Of a DNA stretch of 64,000 nt, positions 1-12,127 are shown in pieces (the first letter of the stretch is position 1; each line of letters begins with the position of its first letter). The notes below the pieces were generated by a model. That model saw only the letters and a list, made by a program, of their open reading frames with translations, was not told the DNA's origin and did no database searches. The translations under genes and the position numbers were made by a program. The DNA is from Rotaria sp. Silwood1 (lineage: Eukaryota > Rotifera > Eurotatoria > Philodinida > Philodinidae). The DNA is taken from contig CAJNOP010000141.1 in assembly GCA_905250075.1 (NCBI GenBank), forward strand, positions 18,304 to 82,303, in the 5' to 3' direction.

Positions 1-257
1 GAGTGATACAGCACAAGTTGCTTCTAGCATAAGTTATGCATTTTTGAAGTTAGAAGCACAATAGCTGATTTTGCTGCTGAACCTTAGTTTTTTTCGAACC
101 AGAAAAAAACATATTAGGCTAAACTCTTTCTGTGTCTATAATAAACATTGATCTTGATCATTTAACAAGTTCAATCAAAAAAGATAATTAAGATACTATT
201 TATCTTAAAAACTGAAACTGGTTCTCGTTTTTTTTTCATTAGCTTATGTGATCAATT

Positions 258-323
258 GGGTGTGTCAGTGTATCCATGTGAGTTTTTATCGTTTTATGAA
301 TCACCTATACCCACACCCACTCT
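258..323. repeat. Paired telomere-like array (G arm, then C arm)
   Basis: A G-rich stretch of TGTG/TGGG type (258-283) is followed about 20 bp later by a C-rich stretch of ACCCACACCC type (303-323). The two can pair as a hairpin. The same G-then-C layout recurs at least six more times in this window. An open frame of 111 codons runs across it (256-591) but shows no recognisable domain. The rest of 1-789 holds no gene I can support. Confidence 0.5.
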
Positions 324-789
324 CAATTCTTATGTTCTCAAGTCGATCATTCTTGCTAGCGGATCCAACCGATTGCATTTTATTTCGGTCAGTTACGTTG
401 TATTCTTGTGTATTTCTGTAATCAAGTTACAGTCAGTTTTCGAATCGGAAAAATCTGATACTTTCATCAATGAATCCGCTGGAGATATATCGGAAACAGA
501 ACGAAATGTTTATCGGATCCTCGTAGCAAAGAAAATGAGGGAACATAAAGAAACGGGATCAAAATTATTAATGTTTTACACTTTGTATTAAATGGATCTT
601 GAACATATTTTTATAAATCTAGGTCATATTCTTAAAAAAAGCATATGATTTCATGAAAAATGATAGTTAGAAAAGGTTTCGGTTCAGTTAGCTCTGTGTA
701 ATCTCAATGTTTTTCTGAAAAATTCTTTTCTGAGAATTCTAAAAATGAAGTTCTATGGCTCTTCTAGCGTGACATGACGGAATAGTCAG

Positions 790-1986
790 CTAGTTTCTTT
801 TTAGATAAATTTTCTGACATACCTGTTCTAAATTGATATCGACCATTTCATTTGGTTTTCGTTTAGTCAAACGACAGACAGTATCATTCCACGAGATCTC
901 ACATCTCATTGATGTGTCAATGTGAGAAGTAATGACTGGTGTCGTATAAACCAAGAGCATTGAGCTTCCCAACCTCGCAGAGCAGGACACAAACCAACGT
1001 TTGTCATCGATCCAGAACGCTGCTCGAAATGGACCTATGAGTGTTTGAAGACTAATAAAGTCATCATGTTTGGAAAGATAATGAGAGAAGCAGAATTCAA
1101 ATTTATCCAGATTCAATAGTTTCATTCGTATGATTTGTTCCCAATAATGGCCATCAAACATGGAGTCGATCTTGTCTCTGAGAGATATCAATTTGAGATG
1201 GACAAGTGAAGGTATTGGTAAAATTATTAATTCAAATTGTTTTGTAGAAAGTGAACACTCAGTGATAGTTAAAGATTTCAAAGAGTCATGATGTGTGAAT
1301 TCAGATGTCAATAGTTCACAATCCTTATCATTCACAGAACAATTGTTCATGACAAGTGTTCGTAGAAAAGGTAACTGATTAAGAATTAGAAGATATTCAC
1401 CATAGTTGCATTTAGTAAACACTAATTCCTGTAATCGATATTGGTCTGGCCACGATATATGTTTTGCCATGTAACTCATATTAATCATAGATAATTTTCG
1501 AAAATTCCATCGAACAAGTGCTGATGAAACAAGTGCCCATGTTTTACTATGATCTTTCTCACTGGATTCAATAGTAAGCGAGATCAAAGGAGCAATGCTC
1601 AGATTTTTTAAAATATTTTCCAATTCTGTATCTTGAATTTGATTTAAAGTTAATGAACAAAGTCGAGGAAATTTTTGATCATTTAACCATGACTTTAATG
1701 AATCGAGTGTGTTTCTTCTATGCTCATGCGAAACAGTCAAAGCAATGATATTTTTGAATTGAACGAGAGGAGCAAGCGGTTTCATGGCCTCCTCTAATTT
1801 TGAATGAATTGTGAGCATAAATCGATCATAGTTATTCACACTGTTATAAAATGTTTTGCATGTACGACGAAGAGAAAAAAGAAGCGTTCGGATATCGCAA
1901 TAGTGAAAAATATGATGAATTAGTTCCTGTGGCAAATCAAGAAGAGACGAATTTGCCATTGCAATACCAGTCGAAATCGTTGACAT
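790..1986 (-). CDS. F-box protein with leucine-rich C-terminal region
   Basis: Predicted substrate-recognition subunit of an SCF-type ubiquitin ligase. Residues about 13-58 form an F-box: LDLPQELIHHIFHYCDIRTL, then the conserved RRTCKTFYNSV segment. The remaining 340 residues contain irregular leucine-rich stretches such as LRTLVMNNCSVND and LKSLTITECSLS, consistent with degenerate LRRs. This F-box plus weak LRR layout, about 400 residues in one large exon, is very common in bdelloid gene sets. The last codons overlap a consensus donor (CAG then GTATGT, near 826 on the minus strand), so the real C-terminus may lie in a downstream exon I could not identify. No neighbour suggests a target. F-box identity is firm; the LRR call is moderate. 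Confidence 0.8.
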   Translation of the reverse strand: MSTISTGIAMANSSLLDLPQELIHHIFHYCDIRTLLFSLRRTCKTFYNSVNNYDRFMLTIHSKLEEAMKPLAPLVQFKNIIALTVSHEHRRNTLDSLKSWLNDQKFPRLCSLTLNQIQDTELENILKNLSIAPLISLTIESSEKDHSKTWALVSSALVRWNFRKLSMINMSYMAKHISWPDQYRLQELVFTKCNYGEYLLILNQLPFLRTLVMNNCSVNDKDCELLTSEFTHHDSLKSLTITECSLSTKQFELIILPIPSLVHLKLISLRDKIDSMFDGHYWEQIIRMKLLNLDKFEFCFSHYLSKHDDFISLQTLIGPFRAAFWIDDKRWFVSCSARLGSSMLLVYTTPVITSHIDTSMRCEISWNDTVCRLTKRKPNEMVDINLEQVCQKIYLKRN

Positions 1987-1999
1987 TAGTTGCCAAATA

Positions 2000-2900
2000 T
2001 TCTAGAAAAAACTTACATTTGTGAAAGAGAGTCTCACATCACGTGGATTCAATAGTCTTCAAGTAAAAAAGAACCGTCGACAATAGCTCGCAGATGCATA
2101 CTCTAACTGCTGTATGTAGCCATATAATACAGAGAGCTTACGAGAAAGAGGAACACTTAACTATTGATCAAAAATCGGACAAGAAGGATGCACTGCATTG
2201 TTTTTTTTTAGAGCGCGTTTTGAACGAAAGCGATAAGCTAGAAGTAGAAGATTTTCTTCATGGACGGACCTATGATCAACCTCATTAGAAGGAAACGGAA
2301 CAGACACGCCCTGAAACAAATCGTGAGAACAATCTGATTGAAAAATACTCTATTTGAACTATAGCTTGATCTATACATATCGACAACATAATGAGTATAC
2401 CAACAGTAAAAATAAAGGCAAGCATTTCAGTGAGTTAAGACTCTAAATGTGTTGAGATGCACAGCGGAGTAAGATAGAAAAGACATCTGTTCCAGCGAAC
2501 ATAGGGCATCAGCAGAGAGTAATCATCATAAATATAAAATAGAATATGTACTACAAAACAGGTATTCAAACTATGCATCTTCTCATCACTAGTAGATTGT
2601 TCTAGGCCAACTAGACGATACTGAACAGATCATTCATGCGATAAATATTTGTAACGGGAATACCAAAAACAGTGAATATTATGCTTGAGAATGAACGAAA
2701 TGTTTCCATAATAAAAACTCACCTGACGAAACAAACGCGGAATCGAAATGAAGAATTCTGTCTTTCATCATCCTTTTTGTATACTTTTTTCCCATCTCTG
2801 GAGCGTCAGAATGAAGGTTACAACACATAGAAAAAGAAGAAAGAACGTAAAAAACGCCGTTTTCATTTTCTTTATTTCTTCTCAGGATGGTATATACGGC
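2000..2900. other. Intergenic, no supported gene
   Basis: Upstream side of the minus-strand F-box gene. Short open frames (for example 64 codons at 2094-2288) have no recognisable domain and no splice context that would extend them. It may hold the F-box promoter, but I see no defined element. Confidence 0.4.
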
Positions 2901-2907
2901 CAAAACA

Positions 2908-3268
2908 CTTTTTGTTTTTGCTTCACGATAAAATTCTCTTGCCTCTTGTTGTTAGCTTTTATCCTAGTAGTTGATCCCTGTTTGAATTACTCAGAATTGA
3001 TCAAATAAATGATAAGAAATAACGTAAAAAGAATTTTACCACACAAATGTAATACTCTTTTTCGAATTCATTTAGTTTTTTTTCCCATATACACTTTGAT
3101 GGCTAACAATTTTTTGTTTTTCTTTCATGATAAAATTCCCTTGTTTTGTTGTGACTTTTATCCCAGTAATTTCTTGCTTTCTCGCATGTAGAAAATGTGT
3201 CAAAGTGAAATTAAATAACATAAAAACCAGTTCATCACAAAAAAGCAATACTCATTTTCATATTCGGG
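2908..3268. repeat. Diverged tandem duplication, unit about 200 bp
   Basis: The segment at 2908-3070 is repeated at about 3112-3268. Matching blocks include a T-rich run followed by TCAYGATAAAATTC and TTTTATCCYAGTA, and later a TAAATAACRTAAAAA-like block followed by GCAATACTC or GTAATACTC. Offset is close to 203 bp. It is non-coding as far as I can see. Confidence 0.5.
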
Positions 3269-3750
3269 GTGGTGTCTTGCAGGTGAGTTGTGATCGAATG
3301 AGTCGTAGTTTTATTTTGTTGTTTTTCTTTTATTTTGATATTTGACTTTTCTTCGATTAACTAACTAGTCTAATTTTCGTATACAGGACCTATATTCGAA
3401 AAGATAGAACTATCGAAGACAGCAGAAGGTATCACGAAAAATACGATTGCTATTTTCAATTCTTTATTCAAGTCATGGCTCATGATTTGAAGATATCTTA
3501 TCGTATATATTTCTTGTAAAGAGAAATAATAAAAGCAAGATGGATGCTTCGCAGTCAATTTGAAATGGAGCCGATCCGATGTAAAATAAAATTGCGGTAA
3601 GAAATAAGATCGAAAATCGATTTTGTCAGCATATAAAAAAAGAGTTCTCTGATATTTCAAAATGGATTATAATTGATGGATATCGATTTTAATCTGATTT
3701 CTCGATGAAATTTTTCTCATCGGGTACACATAAATACTGTAACTAGAAAA

Positions 3751-4457
3751 ATGAAGTTGGAGTCTATATTTGGAGGAAGCCATACCACAACAGCGTCTTT
3801 CTTAAAAAAGATTAATAATGACATATTCTAAAAGGTCGTGAAGTTGCCTATTATCCTATATATGTATATGTTCATTTGTACTAGTCTGCTACAAAAAAAT
3901 CGAGTGTAATGAAAAGAACCTCATCACTAGATTCTCAGACACTGAATTGAATCATTGTCGTCCCACATAGTTTTCAAAGATTTTTACAGCTTTAGAAATA
4001 CTTTCAAAACGATCACTATATATTCTGATTGACCTCGAAACTTTTATCATCATATATATTTATCTATGACCTTGCATTCAGTTATTGAAAACAATTCCAC
4101 TACGTTGAATAGATATTTCAGCAAATAAATATAAGGCTCAACAAAAATATACAGAGTGATAGAGAATTTTGAGCTCAATTAAAATCTGTAGTGATCGATT
4201 TCGAACATATTTCTAAAGCTGTAAAAATCTTCGAAAACTATGTGGGATGACAATGATTTAATTCAGTGTCTGGGAACCGAATAATGAGGTTCCTTTTATT
4301 ACACTCGATTTTTTTGTAGCAGATTAGTACAAATGAACATATACATACATAGTATAATAGACAATTTCGGAACCTTTCATAATATGTCATTATTATTGTT
4401 TTGAGAAACACACTGCTATGGTAATAATATCGTCCAAATATAGACTCTTCAACTTAA
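3751..4457. mobile_element. Fold-back / MITE-like element with long inverted arms
   Basis: Left arm 3751-4018 and right arm 4190-4457 are inverted copies of each other, about 85-90 percent alike by eye, separated by a loop of about 170 bp. Shared landmarks are AGTCTATATTTGG, ATGACATATT, CATTTGTACTA, CTGCTACAAAAAAATCGAG and the inner ATTTTTACAGCTTTAGAAAT. There is no coding capacity. Such near-palindromes are typical of fold-back or MITE insertions. No clean target-site duplication was found, so the exact ends are uncertain. Confidence 0.7.
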
Positions 4458-4641
4458 TTCCTTTAGGGGTTAGTATAGAACGAGTCTTCATGCAAAGCTA
4501 CAGATCCTTTATCCTATGTCATAGTTAAATCTTATTCCGATTGTGCTGAAAGCTGTTTTGAAAATGACTAATCCTTGATCATTTGTAAAAATTTTTTTTC
4601 ATTCTGAACTCTTTCAGATATTTTTTTAAAATTTTTCTTAA

Positions 4642-5019
4642 ATGGCAAATAAGAACGATAATAAAGACATTTATTATGAAAGATTAGCAAGACAAAAGCA
4701 ATATTTTTCACAAAATTTTGGCTGTTCAACGTCACCAAGCTTTTATTATATTCATTTTCATGATGGACATTCACATTGGATGAAATATCAATGGGGTTGG
4801 AATTTAAGTTATTTGAATTTAGATGATGGAGATCCAACACCATGTGGTAAATGTGTTTTTGGTTTTACGGCTCTTTGCGAAAGATGCTATAGGGAAAACA
4901 GAGATAAAATACAAGTCTTATGTCAACAATTCAATAAAGAAATAAAAGAAAATCATCAAGAAACAATTCAAGATATTATTCAAGATGGAAGAAAAATAAA
5001 AATTACGTATTTCAAATAG
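4642..5019 (+). CDS. Small protein with C-x2-C-x7-C-x2-C motif, unknown function
   Basis: An uninterrupted frame of 125 codons with strongly gene-like composition, rich in Lys, Asn, Tyr and Gln. The core carries CGKC...CERC with spacing C-x2-C-x7-C-x2-C (residues about 72-87), a plausible small zinc-binding knuckle. It is preceded by an aromatic/His stretch (YYIHFHDGHSHWMKYQWGW). The C-terminal third is a charged helix (QQFNKEIKENHQETIQDIIQ). No signal peptide is visible. The start follows a pyrimidine-rich, acceptor-like region, so an upstream exon is possible. I do not recognise the family. It could also be an exon of a longer gene. Confidence 0.5.
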   Translation: MANKNDNKDIYYERLARQKQYFSQNFGCSTSPSFYYIHFHDGHSHWMKYQWGWNLSYLNLDDGDPTPCGKCVFGFTALCERCYRENRDKIQVLCQQFNKEIKENHQETIQDIIQDGRKIKITYFK

Positions 5020-5396
5020 AGAATTTCAACACTGACATTGTTCGGCCATGTATTTCAACTATTCTGCCAATCTACTGCATCCGAACTCATAAATTATTTT
5101 GTTTGTTTAATTGAATACATTGGGTGTTTATGCAAGTTTCTTATATTTCTTTCTAGAAAAGGTATGGATGTCGATGAGGAAAACAGTCTTCTCTTCATTG
5201 TCATTCACACCTATAATCGACGAAGAAACATTCAAGACTTTCAAAATAAAATCTATCTATAAAGTATCAGATGTTCTCAAACATGCTTATAAACACACGA
5301 AGAAAATGTCTATAATAGTTGATTGACGAAAATATGGTTGAAAAACTTGTGAATTGTGTCAATCTTTCAAAAAAGATGGACTTCTTTTTAGTAATA

Positions 5397-5507
5397 GGGT
5401 GTCGGTGTGGATGTGGGTCCTGGTGAAGAGAAGATCCACAGTCACATTCACCCACACCCACGTCCACACCCTTGAACTCTTATTAAGAGGATGTGGATGT
5501 GGGTGTG
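5397..5507. repeat. Telomere-like G/C/G array
   Basis: G arm 5397-5419 (reads GGTGTGGATGTGGGT), C arm 5446-5472 (reads ACCCACACCCACGTCCACAC) and a second G arm 5488-5507. The first two arms pair around a loop of about 27 bp. It abuts the left end of the inverted-repeat element at 5583. Confidence 0.6.
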
Positions 5508-5582
5508 AAGTATGGTAGTGAGTGCGTCGCTGGGCGTAGATTGTGGATGGATGTGTGTACCCTCTCTTCTTTTGGTGGACAC

Positions 5583-6561
5583 TCATTTCGTCCCATTAAT
5601 TTTCGTCTCCTTACACTACGTCTCATTCACTTCGTTCCTCACTCATTTTGTCCCAGTGTCATTTCGTCCCATACACTTCGTTCCAAACTCATTTTGTCCC
5701 GTTACACTTTGTCCTACCGAAGAAGTCGTTTCTGACGATTCTACTTAATATACAATGTCATGTACTATCATCTTCTACGTTTAATATATTAAATAAAATG
5801 AAGAATGAATAACAGTTCAAGAATTTAGTCTCACGTTAGCAGCCATATGGGCCAGATCTTGATGGTGGGGGTAACAGCTTTCGCATCGAAAAATACGTTT
5901 TTCATCAGTCAATCGGTGTTGCATGTACACGAACTCACCATGATACACAATTGGCTTTTCTCTTTTACTCTTCAAAATTTCTATATCATCCATCGGTCAT
6001 ATAGATAGCAACACTTGATTGAATCAGCAGTTACCGGGATTTATTTTTTTGGGATTTATTGGGATTTTTTAATAAATACATGTACGTTTTTAAATAAATC
6101 TCGCACTATCTTGAGAGTGAGGGCGTAGACGCCAGTGTTGGTGGTGGCGAAGAGGGCAGCAGTCGAATGAGGGTGCACGAAAATCTTGATACAGTTAATA
6201 AATCCCAATAAACCCCCATTAAATAAATAAATCCTGATAAATCCTATAGAAGAAATAAATCCCAAAAAATAAGTCCCGGGAGCCCCTCGATTAAATAGCA
6301 AAGAAGAACAGCTTTACGTAGTGAACAAGATTTGAGTGTGAATTTTTTTCGTTTCTGTTTCTCTTTCGTTAAAGTTAGCTAATCATATTAAAAAAGTAGG
6401 GACAAATTGTAGAGGAACAAAGTGTAACGGGACGAAATGAGTTTGGAACGAAGTGTATGGGACGATATGACGCTGGGACAAAATGAATTTGGGACGAAAT
6501 GAAAAGGGACAAAATGAATGGGATGTAGTGTAAGGCGACGAAAAGTAATGGGACGAAATGA
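5583..6561. mobile_element. Non-autonomous element with terminal inverted repeats of TTTCGTCCC subrepeats
   Basis: Left arm 5583-5715 and right arm 6398-6561 are inverted copies. Each is made of diverged subrepeats of about 18-20 bp built on CATTTCGTCCCA or CATTTTGTCCCA. Short open frames in the arms (for example 5493-5735 and 6388-6600) are by-products of the repeat and not genes. The 680-bp centre holds a second, smaller inverted-repeat element at 6034-6279. No transposase is present. The class is unknown; arrayed subrepeats in the arms recall Foldback-type elements. Confidence 0.65.
6034..6279. mobile_element. 246-bp MITE-like insertion nested in the larger element
   Basis: The ends are inverted: CCGGGATTTATTTTTTTGGG on the left and AAATAAGTCCCGG on the right. 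Internal GGGATTTAT / ATAAATCCC repeats lie in both arms, around a GC-richer centre (about 6090-6180). It sits between the arms of the 5583-6561 element, so it probably inserted later. A target-site duplication is not obvious. Confidence 0.55.
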
Positions 6562-7920
6562 TAGGGTGCCGATTACTACTTTTAAAAATCGATTAAACAT
6601 GATTCATGTTTTGAATGAATTGACGATTGATTTAAATAAACTACAATCAAAATAATTTGTGATAACGAATTATAAATCCATGACCTAGTTTTTTGTTGAT
6701 TGAGATTTCAATCAATGAAATAAATAAAAATTGATTAAAATCGGATTATAAATAAGAACATAAAAAAATCGATTGACTAAATTTTTTTCAATCGATTTTA
6801 ATACAAATTTATGTGTAAAAAGTGGATGATTGAGAGAAAAATTGAGATTGATGTACTGATAATAAAAAATAACCTTGCTTTTTCATACGTATATTTTTCA
6901 CTATAGTAGCTCATCAGCATATGTAAAGAGAGAAAAAGAAACGTCACGATCGAATCCTTGAGGTATAATGCTTTTTTCTTCGATGTAATTTAGTTTTTCT
7001 CTTCATCACACACGTTTCAAGCAAGTTTGTACAGATGCGTAGGATATGACTATCAGATTGAATAATAATAATAAACATGGTTTAACAGAGCATAATAACG
7101 TTATTTACATCGTCAATAAAAAACTTTCTATACAGCTTGTGCAATAACAAAATAACGCAGTAGCTATAGAAAGATTTACTAGTGAGAGAATAATTTTGTT
7201 AATAAGCAACAATGATATTCAATGAAAAAATAAAAATAGTCGCATATGAAAAAGTATAGTAAGTAAGACCGTTGTTATATTTTTATTTTATATTTAAGAT
7301 CCAAAGAATTTAAATAAAATACATATTACTAGTTAAAGTATTCGATCATGCTCATTCAGGTCGATTAAAACAGATCCGATTACAGTATATAATCAAAATT
7401 TAAATGGTGAAAAAGTGTATCTTTACGTCAGTAAATGACGTATACTTGAACCATTATGGTTTCGTATTTAGCTGTTTTATCTAGCGCAGAAATGCGGATA
7501 TTAAATTATTGATCTCGTACATAAATTATACATTGAGCGTAGACGATGTATTACGATCACTTTAAATCATAGTTTAGGTATTCGTAAACGGGCTATATTT
7601 GTGCAGTTTTTGCATTGTAAATTATTAGTTCACAAACTGGATTTTCTTTGATGATACAGTCGTGTCGGTGTGATTATTTTTAGTTGTAGTTTACGGTTTG
7701 GCATCTTGCACTGAAAAACAATAGGAGCGATACTAGATTCAAGAAGGGCTTCGAGTATTGAAATGAATTCGAAACCCTGTTGAAGTTTCGTACCCCAACA
7801 GTTGAGTACAAAACTTTTTTTTTCTCATTTTAAATCAGATTTCATAGTCGAAGTTACATCCGATGACCAATATAATATCACTGAGCACATCCACACTCTT
7901 TCAATATCTAATTCTATCGA
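6562..7920. other. AT-rich intergenic sequence with ATCGAT-type repeats
   Basis: 6570-6830 is rich in repeated AATCGATT and AATCAATT words on both strands; a similar texture recurs at about 57530-57960. No gene, RNA or transposon end is recognisable in the remainder. Confidence 0.35.
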
Positions 7921-7924
7921 TTTG

Positions 7925-8160
7925 TAATCATATCTAACCTCATATTTGTATGCCCGATTCCTTATATGTATACCTAATTTTTTATTTCTATGCATAACCC
8001 TTATTTCTATATGTAATCCTTTATTTCCCGGCCTGCTTCTTTATATGCATATCGAAACGATGATTTCTGTATCGAATGCCCGGTTTCTATGTTTAACATC
8101 TGATTTGTATATGCAATTATTAATGCTACGGTATCGTTTCTTCATTTTTATTTGATCTCC
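7925..8160. repeat. Degenerate short tandem array
   Basis: Imperfect repetition of words such as CCTTATTTCTATATG, TTTATTTCTATGCAT and TTCTTTATATGCATATC, with a period of roughly 22-28 bp. The open frame across it reads as repeat and not as a conserved protein. Confidence 0.4.
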
Positions 8161-9100
8161 TATTTATTTCTCGATCGGTCTGTGATTATATGTATTGCTT
8201 ACGTCTATAGTTACATTGATTAATTGAGACCTACGATTCTACGTCTACTCTTTTCTTTTAGGTCTGTTCGTCTCTCTCTTTATGTTAAAGAGAAAATGAA
8301 CAAATGCTGTATTATCTGAGCTAAGTGAAACCCAAGGAAAGACAAGAGACGGAAAAAAGCAATCGATATTAATATAGTGATTCACAGGCATAAACTTACA
8401 TCCTTGTGCATTTGTGCCATACTCTAGAGGTATAGCAAAGTTTTCTAAAACCACACAAGTTTCGTTTGGCATCTTTTTTTAGTGCTCTGTATCATAAACG
8501 GTCGTTTGCATATCGTATGCTTCAATCTTGACTTACAACAAATAGATAAACACTAAGACTAAAAACAGTACCTTAGTGGGAGGGAAACTAAAAACTTTAT
8601 TAGCGCAACCTCTTTGGAGCTTAACTGTGAAACTCACGTAAATTGTTTAGCCCCATTGAACTTTTTTCTTTAGTAAATTGGTAACGTCTGTCATGGGAAG
8701 GTGGTGGGTAGCCAAAAAACTTCGACTTAAAATTTAAACTCATAATTTTCTTCGAAAAAACATGTGGGTTTCACCAAATAGAGTAATCACTACCATCTGT
8801 AGTACTTACCATTTAACGAAGAAGAAACGCGTGGATAGTAATTAAAAAACTGTATTTTTTTGAAACAAGCTTACAAAGAGTGTTGAAGTACGTAAATAGT
8901 GTAGATTTTTGCACCCCACGATCGTAGACCGTGACAGACGGCCTTCAAGAACCATTTGAAACTGTGACAAACGTTTTTGGTACACTATAAGCTATCATAT
9001 ATTATTAACATCTTATGAGAATATATAAATTGCTTTCTTATGACAGTTTTAGAGAACTAAGTAAACGATGAACAAATGGACTTTAAGATAGATTGAATAA
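8161..9100. other. Intergenic, nothing supported
   Basis: A 75-codon minus-strand frame (8245-8472) has no recognisable family and no supporting splice structure. Nothing else stands out. Confidence 0.3.
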
Positions 9101-9105
9101 AATAA

Positions 9106-9170
9106 GGATGTGGGTGTGAATGTGGGATGTCTATGAACAGAAAACAAACCCTTTCACACACATCCACCCA
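9106..9170. repeat. Paired telomere-like array
   Basis: G arm 9106-9129 (GGATGTGGGTGTGAATGTGG) and C arm 9148-9170 (ending ACACATCCACCCA), separated by about 18 bp, can form a hairpin. Same layout as at 258, 5397, 20435, 24162 and 46373. Confidence 0.6.
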
Positions 9171-12120
9171 TATATGTGAAATTCGAAAGTAGAATTCGAT
9201 TCAACTTTCAACATTCAAATAAACACAGCGATTCTCTTCATATGGGCGCGGCGGAAACAGACAATCAAAATTTGAAAAGTAGTTGTTTAACTAAATTCAA
9301 GTTTCAAGATTGATACTATTGCTTACGCGATGTTCTGTGGACGTGTTTCCATGTATATTTCTATGGCATCTTCAGCTAACCTCTTGTTGTCTTGTCTCGA
9401 TGCCGTGATAGTCTTATGTGATACAGTAATTATATATATTTGTCAAGTGAAAGAGAATGTACAAATAGTCCTGCAGTCTAGTTCTCTGTTGTTTACAACA
9501 TTCCATTCAACTATGCAATTGATAATTGTAGCACGTAATCAGTGATCGATATAAAAAAAGAATCAAATGCCGTATATATTCAGAAAACTACTTTGTAGGA
9601 CAAGATATTTTCAGTTTCATAAGTTACTGATGAAGCTCTATTGAATAGAAAGTATCTGCAAGAAGACGTACAAGAAAATTTCCAGTACCTGAAACCTAGT
9701 GTTAACATAAAAGAAAAAAGCTATGGGAAATAATTTCAAGTAAACAGAAGGCAAAAAAATATCCCAATAGATGTATGAAATTTCATTTATTTGATTTTTG
9801 TATATTTCCTAGAGAATAATTAAACTATCTCAATGGTCTATTCGACAACTAAACCACTGTTCTTATGTGCCTGCACCTACAATATTTCTAATATATTCCA
9901 TATCTTCTAATGAAGGATGGTTCAGACTTTCTGACTCGAGTTGAATATTAAGTTTTTTTGATTGAATCCTCTATGTCATGTGGTTAAAAAGTAATAATCT
10001 TAGAAGTGTGCTTCACAAAAAATTAAAATTAACTGTAAGCCTTTCAGTACAAAAAAGACAATAGCCAACTAGGTACACTTAAGTCATAATATAGTTCGCT
10101 TTAGATGCCAAGCAAGTTTCCTCTAGAGAAATAGTTTCGTGAATTTGTTAATTCTTGGAAGAAAATGAAACCTCGCTTGGATAGCAACCAGCATTGATGA
10201 TGCTTTATTCTTTGACTTTCTCTTTTTATTTTAAAGTATCAAACTATTTACTGCTTTTTTGAATTGTTCGGTTCTAACAGTTCTTAGTGAGTTACATGTT
10301 CATCTATCGCTTACTGTTTCTCTTTGTAATATTTGACTTGTTTTTGCTTTTTAATGCATCATGACATCATGGACGTGTATTTTCAGAAGATTGTAATTCG
10401 TCAGCAATGTTGTTTGCTATTCATGTGAAATTTAATTTCTTGAAAAAAAGAACAAGTTTAGCAGACATTATATGTAAAGATGCCGTTTATAATTCATTTA
10501 TCGTCATATGCGTACTATTCTGTACGACCTGAATAAATATTACTATTTGCATAGTAGTCACTGTATTCGTACAGGAAAACAGATTTTGATTTGTTGCTAT
10601 CTTGAGTTCTTATTTGATTTTCGATTTCTTCTTTTTCTGTTCAATGAAAACAATTGATAAAAATCTTCTCTAAGCGATATTATCAACTTCATCAGGTATG
10701 CATAAAACAATAATATAGAGACAGAATCATTTATTTTAAGGACAACAAGTTCAACTGCATTGTGATATTTAATGTGAAAAGGACATATGCGAAGAGTTTG
10801 TAATATCGTTTTCAATTTAAATTATTAGAATAAGAAAAGAAACAAATAAGCTGAAATAAAGTGTTCGTTTTTTCAACAAGTGCATAACAAACGATTAAAT
10901 CCTTCCAGAATTTTGACCCCTATCTGCAGTGAGTTAGTAAACGAATAGTGTCGAATCACTTTAATATTCGCCGGTATATCAACGGCTTTTTCCTATAGAA
11001 GATTTTTTCGCTTGTTAAATTCTGTAGTCAATATATAGATTATCTCAAACTTGATGTGCTGCTGCTTTTTTCGATATGTTATCAATCTAAAATGTGGCTT
11101 CTATCATTAATATTAACGATAAATTCTAGATAAAAACATTTTCCATTGAACAGGATACTGTTTAGAAGTTACAGATATGTGTATGTGTTCTTGTTGTGAA
11201 CTAATAGCTGGTAATTTTAGACTTGAAAATTAAACTAAACAAGATCCAAGATGATCATCATATGTGCAGCATGAATGCCATCATAATCACGATTATCGTA
11301 ATCGAATCACTGAATTCATTCATATTTAATTGAATGAAATGAAAGTTCTTTCTGATTATTCGACTGATACGGATCATAGAAAAAAACTTATTTCGATTGA
11401 TCGAATTGAAAAATATTTTATAGAAATATTCCAATGACCATTTAAAAAAATCAAAACTCATTGGTAAATCTGTCTGAATCATACTATATAGACAATAGAA
11501 TACATCATTTAATTAATAAAACACATTTTTAATGATCAACGAGATTTCGAAAACAAAACTATAGACAAATCGATAGACAAATCAATATGAAAAACGTTAT
11601 CAATGGAGCATTTACGAATGTTGAAATTGATGAGTTGAAAGCAAAACATGTTGTTAGAAAGACTTTTTAGTCAATCGATTGAATTTGACACCACAAAAGA
11701 GCTTTTATAGAAGCATATCTCGTTATATGTCGACTCGAACTGTTTTCTAGGCACATATTTCCAATACTCGTCGACGTTTTTCGTTGTGATAAAATTCAAA
11801 CTTTTTGAAACAATGTCTTCCTTTCGATACAGTCTGAATTGTTCGGTGTTCATTTAGAAGCTATTCGTACGAAATGCTCGAGTAATGTTTCCAAAACAAC
11901 AAAGAATTTCATTCTTTTAGATTTGAAATTCTAATTATGAATTACTAAGCTAATTGATAATCTTCTTTTAGAAATTTTCTGAATCGTCAAAAATCTATAA
12001 GTTTTTCACACAGAAAAGACGTAATCAATAACTCAAACGGTAACTTATAAAAAAAGCACGTTAATGATTAACCCATGAATATTACCTGAAAACTATCTTT
12101 TGTCGAATTCTATTTATTAT
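9171..12120. other. Long intergenic stretch without a recognisable gene
   Basis: AT-rich. Short frames at 9330-9545, 10597-10815, 11258-11482 and 11671-11853 show no domain, no consistent splice sites and low-complexity composition. I see no inverted-repeat element. Confidence 0.35.
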
Positions 12121-12127
12121 ACTATAG

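Noticed and set aside
256-591. 111-codon plus-strand frame
   Set aside because: Starts inside a telomere-like array, no domain, no splice context.
5359-5748. Overlapping short frames on both strands
   Set aside because: They translate the telomere-like array and the CATTTCGTCCC subrepeats.
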